A stretch of DNA of 64,000 bases from G963676205 sp964342525 (GTDB lineage Bacteria > Campylobacterota > Campylobacteria > Campylobacterales > Arcobacteraceae). A model generated the notes under the pieces. It saw only the letters and a program-made list of their open reading frames with translations. It ran no database searches and was not told where the DNA came from. The position numbers and the translations under genes were made by a program. This document shows, piece by piece, positions 50,329-59,887 of the stretch; within the stretch, counting starts at the first letter, position 1; each line of letters begins with the position of its first letter. The stretch lies in the NCBI GenBank assembly GCA_964342525.1, contig CAYFGQ010000003.1, positions 1 through 64,000 on the forward strand. Reading direction: 5' to 3'.

Positions 50329-50880
50329 ATGGAACTTATCTTAATAGCAATCGCTCTAGCTATGGATAGTGTAGCTGTATCTATTGCAAGTGGTAGCAAA
50401 TATAGAAATATTGACTTATTTACAACTATCAAAATAGCTTTATATTTTGGTATCTTTCAAGGGTTTATGCCTTTAGTGGGTTATTTTGCAGGATCATATT
50501 TTTCATCCTTTGTAGATAGCTTTGATCACTATATAGCTTTTATCATCTTAGTATTTTTAGGATATAAAATGATACGAGAAGCTATGGACAATGAGTTTGA
50601 AGATGAACTGGACAATCTAAAAGAAAAGACCCTACTCTTTTTAGCCATAGCTACATCTATAGATGCCCTAGCTATTGGTATCACGTTTTCATTTAGTGAT
50701 GTTGATATTTTTTATGCAGTATTTTTAATCACTGCTATTACATTTTGGCTTTGTATCATTGCTGTATATATTGGGAAATATCTTGGTGGATTTTTAGAGG
50801 ATAAAGCTGAATATCTTGGAGGTATTATTTTAATAATACTAGGATTTAAAGTACTATTTGAAGGGCTAAATATAATCTAG
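50329..50880 (+). CDS. mntP: Putative manganese efflux pump MntP
   Basis: 183-residue six-helix membrane protein: LILIAIALAMDSVAVSIASG (acidic motif in helix 1), FQGFMPLVGYFAGSYF, and ATSIDALAIGITFSF, the internal repeat with a second Asp. Family length is about 188. It starts one base after the marR stop, so it is co-transcribed with it. I see no yybP-ykoY-type riboswitch upstream. Confidence 0.9.
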   Translation: MELILIAIALAMDSVAVSIASGSKYRNIDLFTTIKIALYFGIFQGFMPLVGYFAGSYFSSFVDSFDHYIAFIILVFLGYKMIREAMDNEFEDELDNLKEKTLLFLAIATSIDALAIGITFSFSDVDIFYAVFLITAITFWLCIIAVYIGKYLGGFLEDKAEYLGGIILIILGFKVLFEGLNII

Positions 50881-50888
50881 CCCTTTTC

Positions 50889-53800
50889 TTACCACTGTTT
50901 TTTTCTAAACTTCAAAGATATCAAATAAAGCACAGGGATAATTATAAGAGTAAGTATAGCTGAGCTTACCACTCCACCAATCATAGGTGCAGCAATCCTT
51001 TGCATCACTTCACTACCAACCCCATCAATATACATAATAGGTATAAGCCCACCAATGATCGCAAATACTGTCATAAGTTTTGGTCTTAAACGTAAAGCAG
51101 CACCTGTATAGATACAAGCTTTTAGCTCCTCATAACTCAAATATCTTTTTTGAAGTTCCTCTTTCTTTTCTAATATAGCTTCTTTTAGATATATGATCAT
51201 CACGATAGCAGTCTCAGCCGCCACCCCAAGTAAGGCTAAAAACCCAACTATAACAGCCACAGACATATTAAATCCAAGAAAATCAATATAATAAAGCCCA
51301 CCAAATAAAGCAAAAGGAAGAGTTGAAAAAACGATAAGAGAATCAACCACATCTTTTAATGCCATATAAATCAAAATAAAAATGATTAAAATGGTTACTG
51401 GTATGATGTATTGAAGTTTTTCCATTGCTGCATTTAGGTATTGACTTTGCCCTGACCACTCATAGTAGTATCCAGCTGGGAGCTTTAAATCTTTTAAAAT
51501 TTCTTTTGCTTTATTTTCATATTCATCTGTACTTATACCAGCTTTTGGTGTGATATATACAAAAGATACTTTCATACCCTTTTCACTTTTGATCACACTT
51601 GCACCCTCTTTAAAAGAGAAGGTAGCAAAAGTATGTAATGGTTGCATCCCATATTTTGTTTTGATATGGATATTTGCTATGGAGTTTAGACTATCACGGT
51701 TTGTGCCTTTTAGTCTTAAGGAGATTGGATATCTTTCAAGGTTTTGAACCATAGTGGTTACTTTATTTCCACCCACACCTAGACTTATAGCATCTAGGAT
51801 ATCATTTTTCTTCACACCATAACGACTTAACATCTCTTGGTTTACATCTAAAGAGATATAGTATCCACTATTTGATTTATCTGCTGAGATACTAAGAGAC
51901 TCTGGCATCTTTTTTAATCTTTGCTCTATCTCACTAGATATCTCTTCAAGCTTAGTATTATCATCCCCATATAGTTTAAGTCCTAAGGGAGTACGAATAC
52001 CTGTTAAGAGCATATCTATTCTTCCACGAATTGGATAAGTCCATGAGTTTATAAGCCCCGGGATTTTTAGCTCCCTATCCATCATCATCATAAGCCTATC
52101 ATAAGTCATACCCTCACGCCACTCTGAAGGGTCTTTAAACTGGATAATAGTCTCTATCATAGCTAAAGGTGCTGGATCTGTGGCAGTCTCAGCCCGCCCA
52201 GCTTTACCAAATACTGTATCAACTTCAGGAAATGATTTGATGATCTTATCTGTTTTTTGAGTAAGCTCTTTGGCTAGAACCACACCTATACCATAAGGTG
52301 TCACGGGCATATACATAAAAGTCTGCTCATTCATCATAGGCATAAACTCCCACTTTTGAGACTTATATAATGGATATACAAAATATAAACTTGCAAATAT
52401 TCCCACTATCACTAGATATCTAAATTTAAGAGATAGTTTTAAAAATGGTGAATAGATAAATAAAAACATCCTATTGATAGGGTTTTTATCCTCATCATGT
52501 ATTTTACCTTTGATAAAAAATATCATAAGCATAGGCACTAAAGTGATAGAAAGTACAGCACCCACTATCATAGCAAAGGTTTTAGTATAAGCAAGAGGTG
52601 TGAAAAGTCTCCCCTCTTGCCCAGTAAGTGCAAAAATAGGTAAAAATGACACCACAATTAAAAGTAGTGCAAAAAAGATAGGAGTACCTACTTGTTTGGA
52701 TGATTTTATAATCACTTCCACACGCTCTTTATTTGTAGGATTATCTAGTCGTGCTAAATGTTTATGGGAATTTTCTATCATCACTATCGTAGCATCTACC
52801 ATTGCCCCTATAGCGATAGCTATACCACCAAGAGACATAATATTTGAGCCTATATTAAACATCTTCATAAGTAAAAAAGTAAGTGCCACAGTTACTGGTA
52901 AAATAATGATGATAATAAAAGCACTTCTTAGATGGAATAAAAAGATTATAGAAACCAACATCACGATAATAGACTCTTCTATAAGTGTAGTTTTTAAAGT
53001 ATTTATAGCCTTATCAATAAGCTCAGTTCTATCATAGGCTGTGATAATCTCCACATCATCATTTGATAACTCTTTTATCTTTTTCTTGATATTTTGAATC
53101 ACTTCGTATGGATTCTCTTGGTATCTTACTACTACAATACCACCTACAACTTCACCCTGACCATTAAAATCAGCCATACCACGTCTAGGAGCTGGTACTA
53201 TATTTACCTCACCTAAATCACCTAGTTTTATTGGCATACCATTTATAGTCTTGATCACTATATTTTCAATATCTTTTTCATTTTGAAGATATCCTTTTGA
53301 TTCGATAATCTTTTCATATCCATTATCTAAAAGTACACGTCCACCTGCATCATTATTGTTTGTCTTAAGTGCTGTACTTACCTCTTTAAAGGAGATATCA
53401 TATTGTGCAAGTTTAGCTTGATCTAGGGTAAGTTCATAATTTTTTACAAAACCACCCACAGCAGCCACTTCACTTACACCATCTACACCAAGCAGTCCAT
53501 ATTTTAGATAATAGTCTTGATAAGTACGCAGTTCATCTAAAGATTTATTATCTGATTTAAGTATATACTGATAAGCCCATCCTACACCTGTAGCATCTGG
53601 ACCAATGGAAACTTGTGCTTCTTTTGGAAGAGTTGGACTTAATTGGGAGAGTTGCTCTAAGATTCTATTTCTAGCATCATAAAGATCACTATTTTCTTTA
53701 AATATCACATATATAAGAGCATTTTCAAAGCTACTCATAGCCCTTACTGTTTCAATATTTGGCAAACTCATAAGATTTGAGATAAGGGGATAACTCACCT

Positions 53801-53990
53801 GATCTTCTATGATCTGTGGAGATTGCCCCGGATATTTTACTTGTAAGATCACCTGAGGAGGTGAAAGATCAGGTAAAGCATCAAGAGAAGTATTTTTTAT
53901 CGCCCAAAAAGATGCACCAATAGTTATAATTACGAAGGTTAAAACCAAAAATATATTTTTTATACTAAGATCGATTATCTTATTTACCAT
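50889..53990 (-). CDS. cusA: Heavy-metal RND pump CusA-like
   Basis: 1033-residue inner-membrane RND transporter. SLDALPDLSPPQVILQVKYP matches the CusA/CzcA start, and SIGPDATGVGWAYQY follows. The three Met of the CusA copper/silver site appear conserved in context (FMYMPVTP, PLAMIET, RIDMLLTG), so monovalent copper/silver export is likely. Helix 4 has the proton-relay region GGIAIAIGAMVDATIVMIE. It has its own promoter (minus-strand TATAAT, 54020-54015). The matching cusB and cusC lie 5.9 kb upstream on the same strand, an unusual split. Confidence 0.92.
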   Translation of the reverse strand: MVNKIIDLSIKNIFLVLTFVIITIGASFWAIKNTSLDALPDLSPPQVILQVKYPGQSPQIIEDQVSYPLISNLMSLPNIETVRAMSSFENALIYVIFKENSDLYDARNRILEQLSQLSPTLPKEAQVSIGPDATGVGWAYQYILKSDNKSLDELRTYQDYYLKYGLLGVDGVSEVAAVGGFVKNYELTLDQAKLAQYDISFKEVSTALKTNNNDAGGRVLLDNGYEKIIESKGYLQNEKDIENIVIKTINGMPIKLGDLGEVNIVPAPRRGMADFNGQGEVVGGIVVVRYQENPYEVIQNIKKKIKELSNDDVEIITAYDRTELIDKAINTLKTTLIEESIIVMLVSIIFLFHLRSAFIIIIILPVTVALTFLLMKMFNIGSNIMSLGGIAIAIGAMVDATIVMIENSHKHLARLDNPTNKERVEVIIKSSKQVGTPIFFALLLIVVSFLPIFALTGQEGRLFTPLAYTKTFAMIVGAVLSITLVPMLMIFFIKGKIHDEDKNPINRMFLFIYSPFLKLSLKFRYLVIVGIFASLYFVYPLYKSQKWEFMPMMNEQTFMYMPVTPYGIGVVLAKELTQKTDKIIKSFPEVDTVFGKAGRAETATDPAPLAMIETIIQFKDPSEWREGMTYDRLMMMMDRELKIPGLINSWTYPIRGRIDMLLTGIRTPLGLKLYGDDNTKLEEISSEIEQRLKKMPESLSISADKSNSGYYISLDVNQEMLSRYGVKKNDILDAISLGVGGNKVTTMVQNLERYPISLRLKGTNRDSLNSIANIHIKTKYGMQPLHTFATFSFKEGASVIKSEKGMKVSFVYITPKAGISTDEYENKAKEILKDLKLPAGYYYEWSGQSQYLNAAMEKLQYIIPVTILIIFILIYMALKDVVDSLIVFSTLPFALFGGLYYIDFLGFNMSVAVIVGFLALLGVAAETAIVMIIYLKEAILEKKEELQKRYLSYEELKACIYTGAALRLRPKLMTVFAIIGGLIPIMYIDGVGSEVMQRIAAPMIGGVVSSAILTLIIIPVLYLISLKFRKKQW

Positions 53991-54153
53991 AGAATTTCCA
54001 TTTTTTAAAGTATGGTATTATAGATTTTTATTGTGGAGTGAGTGTGAAATGTAGGTTTACAAAATAACATATATAGACATTTTGCAATCCATTACATCTT
54101 TTGGCTTAATCTAAAAAGAGATATAATTCCTTTTTATTACACAGGGGAATACA

Positions 54154-54903
54154 ATGGCAAGTATGGCAAATAGAATCACATTAAATTGTGATTTAGGTGA
54201 GAGTTTTGGTGCATGGAAGATGGGTGAAGATGAACTTATCATGCCCCATATTGATATGGTAAATCTTGCATGCGGATTTCACGCGGCAGATCCAATGACT
54301 ATGGATAGATCAATCAAACTAGCAGAAGAAAATGATCTATATATAGGTGCACATCCATCATACCCAGATCTTATGGGTTTTGGTAGAAGATCTATGAAAT
54401 GTAGCTATGAAGAGATAGAAAATATAGTACTTTATCAGCTAGGAGCACTTGATGCCTTTTGTAAAAAACACAATTCAAGATTTGTATATGTAAAACCCCA
54501 TGGGGCTTTATATAATGATATGATGAACGATACAGGTATACTTGAAGCTATGCTAAGAGCTATAAATGCCTTTGATAAATCTTTAATGCTTATGGTTTTA
54601 TCTAGTGAGAGAAATGATGAGTTAAAAAAGGTAGCTAGCAAATATAATGGCTATCTTTTATTTGAAGCATTTTTAGATAGAAACTATAATGATGATGGAT
54701 CACTTATTCCAAGGGATCAAGAAAATGCTGTGATTCATGATGCAGATGAAGTACTTAAAAGGATACAAGAGCTACGAGAGCATAAATATATAAAAAGTAT
54801 AAATGGAAAAGAGCTTAAGTTTAAAGTGGATACCCTATGTGTACATGGGGACAATAAAGAAGCCCTAGAGTTTATAAAAAAGATAAGAAAAATCGTAGAC
54901 TAA
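54154..54903 (+). CDS. pxpA: 5-oxoprolinase subunit A (LamB/YcsF family)
   Basis: 249 residues: LNCDLGESFGAWKMGEDE, NLACGFHAADPMTM, IGAHPSYPDLMGFGRR, YVKPHGALYNDM and DTLCVHGDN. With PxpB and PxpC it hydrolyses 5-oxoproline to glutamate using ATP. First gene of a pxpABC operon; promoter TATAAT at 54122-54127 and ribosome site AGGGGA. Confidence 0.95.
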   Translation: MASMANRITLNCDLGESFGAWKMGEDELIMPHIDMVNLACGFHAADPMTMDRSIKLAEENDLYIGAHPSYPDLMGFGRRSMKCSYEEIENIVLYQLGALDAFCKKHNSRFVYVKPHGALYNDMMNDTGILEAMLRAINAFDKSLMLMVLSSERNDELKKVASKYNGYLLFEAFLDRNYNDDGSLIPRDQENAVIHDADEVLKRIQELREHKYIKSINGKELKFKVDTLCVHGDNKEALEFIKKIRKIVD

Positions 54904-55580
54904 TGCAAATAAAAATAGCCTCAGTAGATTCACTAATCATCTATTTTGGAGATACTATCTCAAAAGAGATAAACCAAAAAGTAAAAGGTGCATATATACA
55001 CCTAAATAAACTAAATGATAAATCAATTTTAGAGCTTGTACCATCATACAACTCTATACTTATCACCTATGATATATTTAAATATGACTATGAATCTATG
55101 AAAAGCTATTTAGAAGATGAACTATCAAAAGTTAGTATTGATGAAGAAAATGAAACTAAACTTATCACAGTAGATGTATACTATGGAAAAGAAGTGGGAC
55201 TTGATCTACAAAGGATAGCAGATATACACAAAATAAGTATACAAGAAGTGATAAATATACACTCATCAAAAATATATGATGTATATACAATTGGTTTTCT
55301 TCCCGGCTTTGCATATCTTGGAGAAGCGGACAAAACCATACAAACACCAAGATTGGAATCTCCAAGAAAAAAGATAGCTAAAAACTCAGTAGCCATAGCA
55401 GATGCTCAAACAGCAGTATATCCTATAGACTCCCCGGGAGGATGGAATATACTAGGAAAAACAGCCTTTAACTTTTTTGATAAATCCTTAAGTACACTCA
55501 GCCCAATAGATATAAATACACAAATCAAATTTAATCCCATCACAAAAGATAAGTTTTTAAATCAAGGTGGTATTTTATGA
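54903..55580 (+). CDS. pxpB: 5-oxoprolinase subunit B
   Basis: 225 residues of the KipI/allophanate-hydrolase subunit 1 type: VPSYNSILITYD, VDVYYGKEVGLDLQRIA, YTIGFLPGFAYLGEAD, TPRLESPRKKIAKNSVAIAD and PGGWNILGKT. It overlaps pxpA and pxpC at its ends. Confidence 0.95.
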   Translation: MQIKIASVDSLIIYFGDTISKEINQKVKGAYIHLNKLNDKSILELVPSYNSILITYDIFKYDYESMKSYLEDELSKVSIDEENETKLITVDVYYGKEVGLDLQRIADIHKISIQEVINIHSSKIYDVYTIGFLPGFAYLGEADKTIQTPRLESPRKKIAKNSVAIADAQTAVYPIDSPGGWNILGKTAFNFFDKSLSTLSPIDINTQIKFNPITKDKFLNQGGIL

Positions 55581-56500
55581 GTGGATTAAAAGTAGTAAAA
55601 TCTGGAATCTTAACACTTATCCAAGATAAGGGAAGATTTGGACTAAACCACCTTGGAGTAAGTCATTCTGGTTATCTTGACGAATACTCTGCACTTTGGG
55701 CAAATAAACTACTAAACAATAACTCAAATGATGCCCTACTAGAGATACTATTTGGTGGAGTTGAGTTTACAGCTGAGGAGCAAACTACTATATCCATCAC
55801 AGGGGCAAAGTGTGAATTTTATATAAATGACAAATCAAAAAACACTTGGCAAAGTCATAATATAAATGCTGGAGATTCTATAAAAATAGGAAAAATCCTA
55901 AATGGAAATAGAATCTATTTAGCCATAAAAAATGGATTTAAGATAAATAAAGAGTTTGGAAGTGTAGCTACCTCTATAAAAGAAGGATTTGGAGGATTAA
56001 AAGATGGAGAGAAAATCAAAACAAACTCTACAATTAATTATCAGCCATCGAAAAAACAAACATCAAAAAAAGTACAAAAAGACCTTATCCCAAACTATGA
56101 AGAGCCACTGACACTTAGGGTAATACTCTCATATCAAAATGAATATTTTCCCAAAAAAGAATTAGATAAATTTTTCAACACTCCCTTTGAAATCACCCCA
56201 GATTTTAATAGAATGGCCTGTAAACTAAAAGGCGAAGCAATCCACTGCGATATAAATGGAATCATCTCAGAGGGTATAAGTTTTGGAGCTATTCAAATCC
56301 CAAAAGATGGACAACCTATCATTTTATTAAAAGAGAGACAAACTATTGGAGGCTATCCAAAAATAGGATCAGTAATTCCAATAGATTGTTTTAAATTAGC
56401 TCAGGCTAAGATAGGAAGTTTTGTAAGATTTGAGCCTATAAATATACAAGAATCACAAAAAAAGATGAGGAATTTTTACAGCATATTTGACAAGAACTAA
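55577..56500 (+). CDS. pxpC: 5-oxoprolinase subunit C
   Basis: 307 residues of the KipA/allophanate-hydrolase subunit 2 type: GILTLIQDKGRFGLNHLGVS, SGYLDEYSALWANKLL, ISEGISFGAIQIPKDGQPIILL and TIGGYPKIGSVI. The last gene of the pxp operon. Confidence 0.94.
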   Translation: MSGLKVVKSGILTLIQDKGRFGLNHLGVSHSGYLDEYSALWANKLLNNNSNDALLEILFGGVEFTAEEQTTISITGAKCEFYINDKSKNTWQSHNINAGDSIKIGKILNGNRIYLAIKNGFKINKEFGSVATSIKEGFGGLKDGEKIKTNSTINYQPSKKQTSKKVQKDLIPNYEEPLTLRVILSYQNEYFPKKELDKFFNTPFEITPDFNRMACKLKGEAIHCDINGIISEGISFGAIQIPKDGQPIILLKERQTIGGYPKIGSVIPIDCFKLAQAKIGSFVRFEPINIQESQKKMRNFYSIFDKN

Positions 56501-56538
56501 ATATATGCTACAATCACGAAAAAATCAAAGGATTTTAT

Positions 56539-57909
56539 ATCAATTTTTCAACACTAAATATATCAAAAGAGTTTTTACAAAACATTGACTCTTTAGGATA
56601 TAAACAAATGACAGATATCCAAGCAGAATCTGTACCACATATCTTAGAGGGTAAAGATATCATCGCCCAAGCAAAAACAGGCTCAGGAAAAACAGTATCT
56701 TTTGGGATAGGATTGGTAAATAAACTAAATGTAAAAAAGTTTAGAATCCAAACAGTTGTACTATGTCCTACAAGAGAGTTAGCAAATCAAGTAGCTGGAG
56801 AGTTAAGAAAACTTATCAGACATATCCATAATGTAAAAATCCTAACCATATGTGGAGGTATGCCTTTTAAGCCACAAGCAACTTCACTTTTTCATGGAGC
56901 ACATATCATAGTTGGAACTCCTGGGCGTATACTAAAACATTTACAAGAAGAAAACCTTAGCTTTAAAGATGTAAATACTTTGGTACTTGATGAAGCAGAT
57001 AGAATGCTTGATATGGGATTTAATGAAGATATAAATACTATCATAGATTATATGCCAAAAGATAGACAAACCCTACTATTTTCTGCAACTTTTCAAGATG
57101 ATATAGAAGAGTTAAGTTCACATATCCTAAAAGAACCAGTAAGAGTAAGTACTACACAAAAAGAGGAAAAAGTAAAAATAAAACAGGCTTTTTATCAAAT
57201 AGAAACAGAATCAAAAATTGAAATACTACCTTTTGTATTTAGCACATATACACCAAAAAGTGTAGTGATATTTTGTAATACAAAAATAGCTTGTGATGAA
57301 GTAGGTGATGACCTTTACGAGATGGGATTTGATGTACAAGTTTTACACTCAGACCTTGATCAAAAAGAGAGAGATGAGACCCTTATATTATTTGCAAATA
57401 AATCCTATCCTATTTTAATAGCTACAGATGTGGCAGCACGGGGTCTAGATATAGATGATATCGATCTAGTAGTAAACTATGATATAGCCCATGAGCCTGC
57501 AATTCATACCCACAGAATAGGAAGAAGTGCAAGAGCTGGGAAAAGTGGAGTGAGTGTAGGTCTTGTAAATGGTAATGATCTATATAAATTTGAAGATATA
57601 TCGGAAACATATGATGAAAAGTTTGAATTACTTCATTGTGATACATTAAAAAATGATCCCAATTATGAGCTTGAAGGTGATTATAAAACCATGTATATAA
57701 ATGGTGGTAAAAAAAATAAACTTCGAGCTGGAGATATCCTAGGAGCTTTTATCCAAGATATAGGATTAGAGAAAGATGATATAGGGAAAATCAATACTTT
57801 TGCCTTCCATACCTATGTGGCTATAAAAAAAGAAGTATTTGAAAAAGCCTTTAAAGCCATCCAAACTAAGAAAATAAAGGGCAAATTCTTCAGAATATTC
57901 AAAAGATAG
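56539..57909 (+). CDS. dbpA: DEAD-box RNA helicase, DbpA-like, with apparent ATC start
   Basis: The first in-frame ATG is at 56608, inside the Q motif. Upstream in frame lies INFSTLNISKEFLQNIDSL, which matches the DbpA N-terminus (FSTLN ...). No ATG, GTG or TTG exists in frame before the stop at 56488-56490. AAAGGA at 56527-56532 sits 6 bases before an ATC at 56539, so ATC seems to be the start. Helicase motifs: AQAKTGSGKT, PTRELA, GTPGR, DEAD (VLDEADRMLDMGF), SAT, ATDVAARGLD, HRIGRSARAG. The C-terminal RNA-binding domain (KKNKLRAGDILGAFIQDIGL) is DbpA-like and targets 23S rRNA helix 92 in E. coli. Confidence 0.85.
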   Translation: MNFSTLNISKEFLQNIDSLGYKQMTDIQAESVPHILEGKDIIAQAKTGSGKTVSFGIGLVNKLNVKKFRIQTVVLCPTRELANQVAGELRKLIRHIHNVKILTICGGMPFKPQATSLFHGAHIIVGTPGRILKHLQEENLSFKDVNTLVLDEADRMLDMGFNEDINTIIDYMPKDRQTLLFSATFQDDIEELSSHILKEPVRVSTTQKEEKVKIKQAFYQIETESKIEILPFVFSTYTPKSVVIFCNTKIACDEVGDDLYEMGFDVQVLHSDLDQKERDETLILFANKSYPILIATDVAARGLDIDDIDLVVNYDIAHEPAIHTHRIGRSARAGKSGVSVGLVNGNDLYKFEDISETYDEKFELLHCDTLKNDPNYELEGDYKTMYINGGKKNKLRAGDILGAFIQDIGLEKDDIGKINTFAFHTYVAIKKEVFEKAFKAIQTKKIKGKFFRIFKR

Positions 57910-57994
57910 AGAATTCTTTTGAATTCTTTGTCTTTTTCATTGACAAATCAAATCTTTTCCACTATACTTCGCCCCTATTTAAACAAACCCATGC

Positions 57995-58071
<77 letters not shown>

Positions 58072-58092
58072 ATTTTCAAAAATATTTTTACA

Positions 58093-58947
58093 CTATACTT
58101 TAAGCTTTGTCAATATATCAAAAGCATTTATATCAAATTTTGAAAAAGCAAACCATTTTTTACCTAAATCTTTTAAACTAGCTCCAATATGATAAATATA
58201 TTTATCATCCAATATTAAAAACCTATCATGGGAGTCTTTAAACTTTTTTATTTCTATCTTCGGATATTGAGTATTATACTTTTCAAGGTCTAACTTTAAT
58301 TGTCTACTTATCTCTTTTGTATAAATTATACAAGATATAGTTGCATCTCTTTTTGATAGTAAAGTTAGTACACTATCATCTATATAGTTATCAATAAGTA
58401 CAATACTTTCTTTTGCACTTTTTATCAGATCACTTACAAAAATATAAGCATCATAGACTTCTCCATCATAAAATATACCCTGTCTTGGTTTTATAGATTT
58501 ATCCTCTATCTGATTTGAGATTAGATTAACTTTTTCTTTTAGAAAGTTTACATCATTTTCTAAAGAGAGAAACCTTTCATTTGTAATTTTTTCACCATTA
58601 ATAGAATAACCACTTACAATATACTTCCTCAAAATAGATGTAGCCCATTGTCTAAACTTTACACCTTTATGTGATTTTACCCTATATCCTATAGAAATAA
58701 TGACATCTAAATTATAGTACTCAATATTATAAGTTTTTCCATCTTTAGCAGTTGTCGCAAAATTTGCGACAACTGAATATTTATCAAGTTCACCCTCTTT
58801 AAAAATATTATTTATATGTTTACCAATAGTTTTAACATCTCTATCAAAAAGTATCGATATTTGATTTCTATTTAACCATACTGTTTCACTATCAATTGAA
58901 ACCTTTAACTCTAATTCACCATCATTAAATACAACTTCATTATCCAT
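58093..58947 (-). CDS. RhuM-family protein with C-terminal PLD-like domain
   Basis: 284 residues. The N-terminal half is RhuM-like (TVWLNRNQISILFDRDVKTIGKHINNIFKEGEL, FATTAKDGKTYNIEYYNLD, GYRVKSHKGVKFRQWATSIL), a family first named in Salmonella pathogenicity islands and common in mobile regions. The C-terminal part (DAYIFVSDLIKSAKESIVLIDNYID ... SHDRFLILDDKYIYHIGASLKDLGKKWF) looks like a phospholipase-D-fold domain. It ends 22 bases after tRNA-fMet, a usual landing place for islands. Function unknown; DNA or RNA binding or cleavage is possible. Confidence 0.8.
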   Translation of the reverse strand: MDNEVVFNDGELELKVSIDSETVWLNRNQISILFDRDVKTIGKHINNIFKEGELDKYSVVANFATTAKDGKTYNIEYYNLDVIISIGYRVKSHKGVKFRQWATSILRKYIVSGYSINGEKITNERFLSLENDVNFLKEKVNLISNQIEDKSIKPRQGIFYDGEVYDAYIFVSDLIKSAKESIVLIDNYIDDSVLTLLSKRDATISCIIYTKEISRQLKLDLEKYNTQYPKIEIKKFKDSHDRFLILDDKYIYHIGASLKDLGKKWFAFSKFDINAFDILTKLKV

Positions 58948-59277
58948 CTTAAAACCCTTGAATTTAAAACTTCAAAATGTTAACTAAAATATTTATATTT
59001 ATTTGAAAACATGTCACAATGTAATGTTTTTGAATATCTTTAACAAATCCTAATAGATGGAGATATGAACGAACTACTAAGCACATAGCAAAAGATACAG
59101 GACTAGGAAAAGAAAGCCTATACAAAACCTTTGAAAAAGGATCAAAACCAAAGTTTGAAACGATACAGAAAGTGCTTAATTCTTTTGAGGTTAAGTTGCA
59201 GGCTATAACATAAGCATTTTTACAAAATCTTAAATTTATTAAATATGTTATATATTACATACTAAAAAGAGAATTGA
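58948..59277. other. Intergenic region holding an antitoxin relic
   Basis: Apart from the HigA-like fragment at 59082-59213 it contains only AT-rich DNA with promoters for the flanking genes. No structured RNA was noticed. Confidence 0.4.
59082..59213 (+). pseudogene. Relic of a HigA-type addiction-module antitoxin
   Basis: An open frame without start codon reads HIAKDTGLGKESLYKTFEKG, then SKPKFETIQKVLNSFEVKLQ, which is the conserved C-terminal HTH of the 'addiction module antidote' (HigA-like) family. A good ATG at 59065 with GGAGAT upstream is out of frame and stops after seven codons. The N-terminal half and the partner toxin are missing, so it is a decayed remnant. Confidence 0.75.
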
Positions 59278-59727
59278 ATGCTACCTAAAATAACCTGTCC
59301 TTCATGCAACCAAAAAACAGTTATGTTTATTTCAATATTTAAAAATTTATTTATTACTAATGAAGGAAGTAAATGTTCTAACTGTAAATCACTAATTCTC
59401 ATAAAACAAGAATATAAGCAAATTCTTAAATATTTTATAATGATACTTCATCCAATTGTATTTATTTTGAACATCATTTATATTTATGAGCCTTTTACTA
59501 GATACATGAATGAAACCATATTCAGTAGTACATTACTCCTAATTTTTATAAACTTAATTTTTTTATTTATTCCAAACATTATTATTAATATAATTTACTG
59601 TTATTTTATACCTATTGTTGAGGGAACAGAAGAAGAAATAAAAAAAAGAAATAAAATAGGTATTATAGGTTACAGTATAGAAATTGGAATAATTATTGTC
59701 ATAGTTCTTATCATTTTAGTACTTTAG
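59278..59727 (+). CDS. Zinc-ribbon membrane protein of unknown function
   Basis: 149 residues: two CxxC pairs (ITCPSCNQ near residue 7, KCSNCKS near 38) forming a zinc ribbon, then three membrane helices (near 50-72, 82-108, 128-149). It belongs to the broad group of short CxxC-CxxC membrane proteins often seen in accessory regions. Function unknown. Confidence 0.6.
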   Translation: MLPKITCPSCNQKTVMFISIFKNLFITNEGSKCSNCKSLILIKQEYKQILKYFIMILHPIVFILNIIYIYEPFTRYMNETIFSSTLLLIFINLIFLFIPNIIINIIYCYFIPIVEGTEEEIKKRNKIGIIGYSIEIGIIIVIVLIILVL

Positions 59728-59775
59728 AGTTAAATCAAAAATCAATTTAATGGGTTATATTTTTAGGAGAGTTCA

Positions 59776-59840
59776 ATGAAAAGAGATATTTTTAGGAAGA
59801 AGCTTACAAGAGGTAAGTGACTAAGTAAAAATATCTCTTT
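59776..59840 (+). other. 15-bp stem-loop enclosing a 14-codon basic ORF
   Basis: AAAGAGATATTTTTA (59780-59794) pairs perfectly with 59826-59840; inside, CTTAC (59803-59807) pairs with GTAAG (59813-59817). A small ORF, MKRDIFRKKLTRGK (59776-59820), begins 5 bases after AGGAGA and is wholly inside the fold. The hairpin may be the terminator of the convergent cusB, or a short structured mRNA. Confidence 0.45.
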
Positions 59841-59887
59841 GAAGCAGAAATCTTTCAAAAGATGACCCAGAAAATTGATTTTATTTT

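Noticed and set aside
54010..54021. GTATGGTATTAT upstream of cusA as a TetR operator
   Set aside because: It matches one half of the operator at 36852-36870, but the other half-site is absent.
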